This document shows positions 63,890-64,000 of a stretch of 64,000 nt of DNA, piece after piece (positions within the stretch are counted from its first letter, which is position 1; every line of letters begins with the position of its first letter). This DNA is from Hippasteria phrygiana (lineage: Eukaryota; Echinodermata; Asteroidea; Valvatida; Goniasteridae), in the NCBI GenBank assembly GCA_037893225.1, contig JAZGUH010000103.1, positions 4,898,001 to 4,962,000 of the forward strand, in the 5' to 3' direction. Position numbers and translations under genes: made by a program. Under the pieces are notes generated by a model. The model was not told the DNA's origin. It was given only the letters and a program-made list of their open reading frames with translations, and made no database searches.

Positions 63890-64000
63890 AATCTTCAGCT
63901 CCTCAGACCCACGTTCAGCCGAATGATGGCCGAGATAAGCGAGTACGTTTTTCCAACTGATTGTTCTGCATTCCCGCATAACTGCACACGCTATACAATG

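Larger units (their letters stand above)
1..64000. repeat. Satellite DNA array, about 238-bp monomer, head-to-tail
   Basis: The motif actgcgtttttcgacctgat recurs through the whole window. Unit starts such as 1, 239, 477, 717, 955, 1192, 1430, 1669, 1907, 2150 and finally 63806 give spacings of mostly 237-240 bases, with 243 where a 5-base duplication occurs. About 268 complete units fit (mean 238.1 bp). All are in the same orientation, and I saw no inversion, insertion or unique sequence. The array continues beyond both window edges. Tandem arrays of this size with 150-400 bp monomers are typical of eukaryotic centromeric or heterochromatic satellites; that this one is centromeric is inference. 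The monomer is not one I recognise, and no host can be named. Hand count of one consensus gives A 64, C 70, G 45, T 59. Confidence 0.99.

Noticed and set aside
1..64000. CRISPR array
   Set aside because: The repeat is a continuous 238-bp unit with no short identical repeat separated by unique spacers, and no cas genes.
1..64000. Strict dimeric (alternating A-B) organisation from the two linker classes
   Set aside because: Linker classes do not alternate: the first ten units run A, B, extra-caa, B, B, B, A, A, B, A.

Overview
The whole 64 kb window is one uninterrupted head-to-tail satellite DNA array. The repeat unit is about 238 bp. The window opens in phase with the unit start used here, and the last unit starts at about 63806, which implies about 268 complete units plus a 195-bp partial unit (mean period about 238.1 bp). 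All units read in the same orientation. I saw no unique sequence, gene, RNA gene, transposon, microsatellite or telomere repeat. This is the architecture of a eukaryotic centromeric, pericentromeric or other heterochromatic block. I do not recognise the monomer and cannot name the organism. By hand count one consensus unit is about 48% GC with 13 CpG sites, close to the number expected from base composition. That mildly favours a genome without strong germline CpG methylation, but it is only a hint.

Inside the unit, two stretches are nearly invariant: the start (box 1, actgcgtttttcgacctgat) and a stretch about 165-195 bases in (box 2, ctgcattcccgcataactgc and what follows). Between them lie segments that come in a few alternative versions. 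The last 45 bases (the linker) have two main classes. Class A carries the palindrome GGCTAGCC. Class B lacks it and, in many copies, carries TTGGG-C-CCCAA. The unit also holds a diverged internal duplication (about 48 bases, displaced 137-138 bases), so it probably grew from a shorter ancestor.

Above the monomer level the array is a mosaic of multi-monomer blocks of variable size. By region: 1-7635 holds copies of an 8-, 9- and 11-monomer block; 7636-11919 is a near-perfect tandem duplication of nine monomers (2142 bp); about 12500-14880 is a five-monomer tandem duplication; 14300-24360 holds blocks of 13, 9 and 6 monomers tied by a private variant; 24385-27100 has five- and three-monomer steps; 26160-43640 contains three partial copies of a block of up to 4.3 kb; 35880-39650 is another nine-monomer step; 38605-46745 contains a 3.1-kb block repeated 21 monomers apart; 46430-51435 has 8- and 12-monomer steps; 51436-58430 is the least regular part; 58430-60337 is a four-monomer (954 bp) tandem duplication with no difference seen; 60235-63889 is a final nine-monomer step. 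Some blocks are also shared at long range (49 and about 138 monomers apart).

There are no genes to work together here. The many open reading frames, mostly on the minus strand, are by-products of a stop-poor repeat whose length is not a multiple of three. The biology is in the array itself: repeated unequal exchange or conversion producing higher-order repeats of no fixed length. Block boundaries were placed by eye from shared variants and are good to roughly 50 bases.
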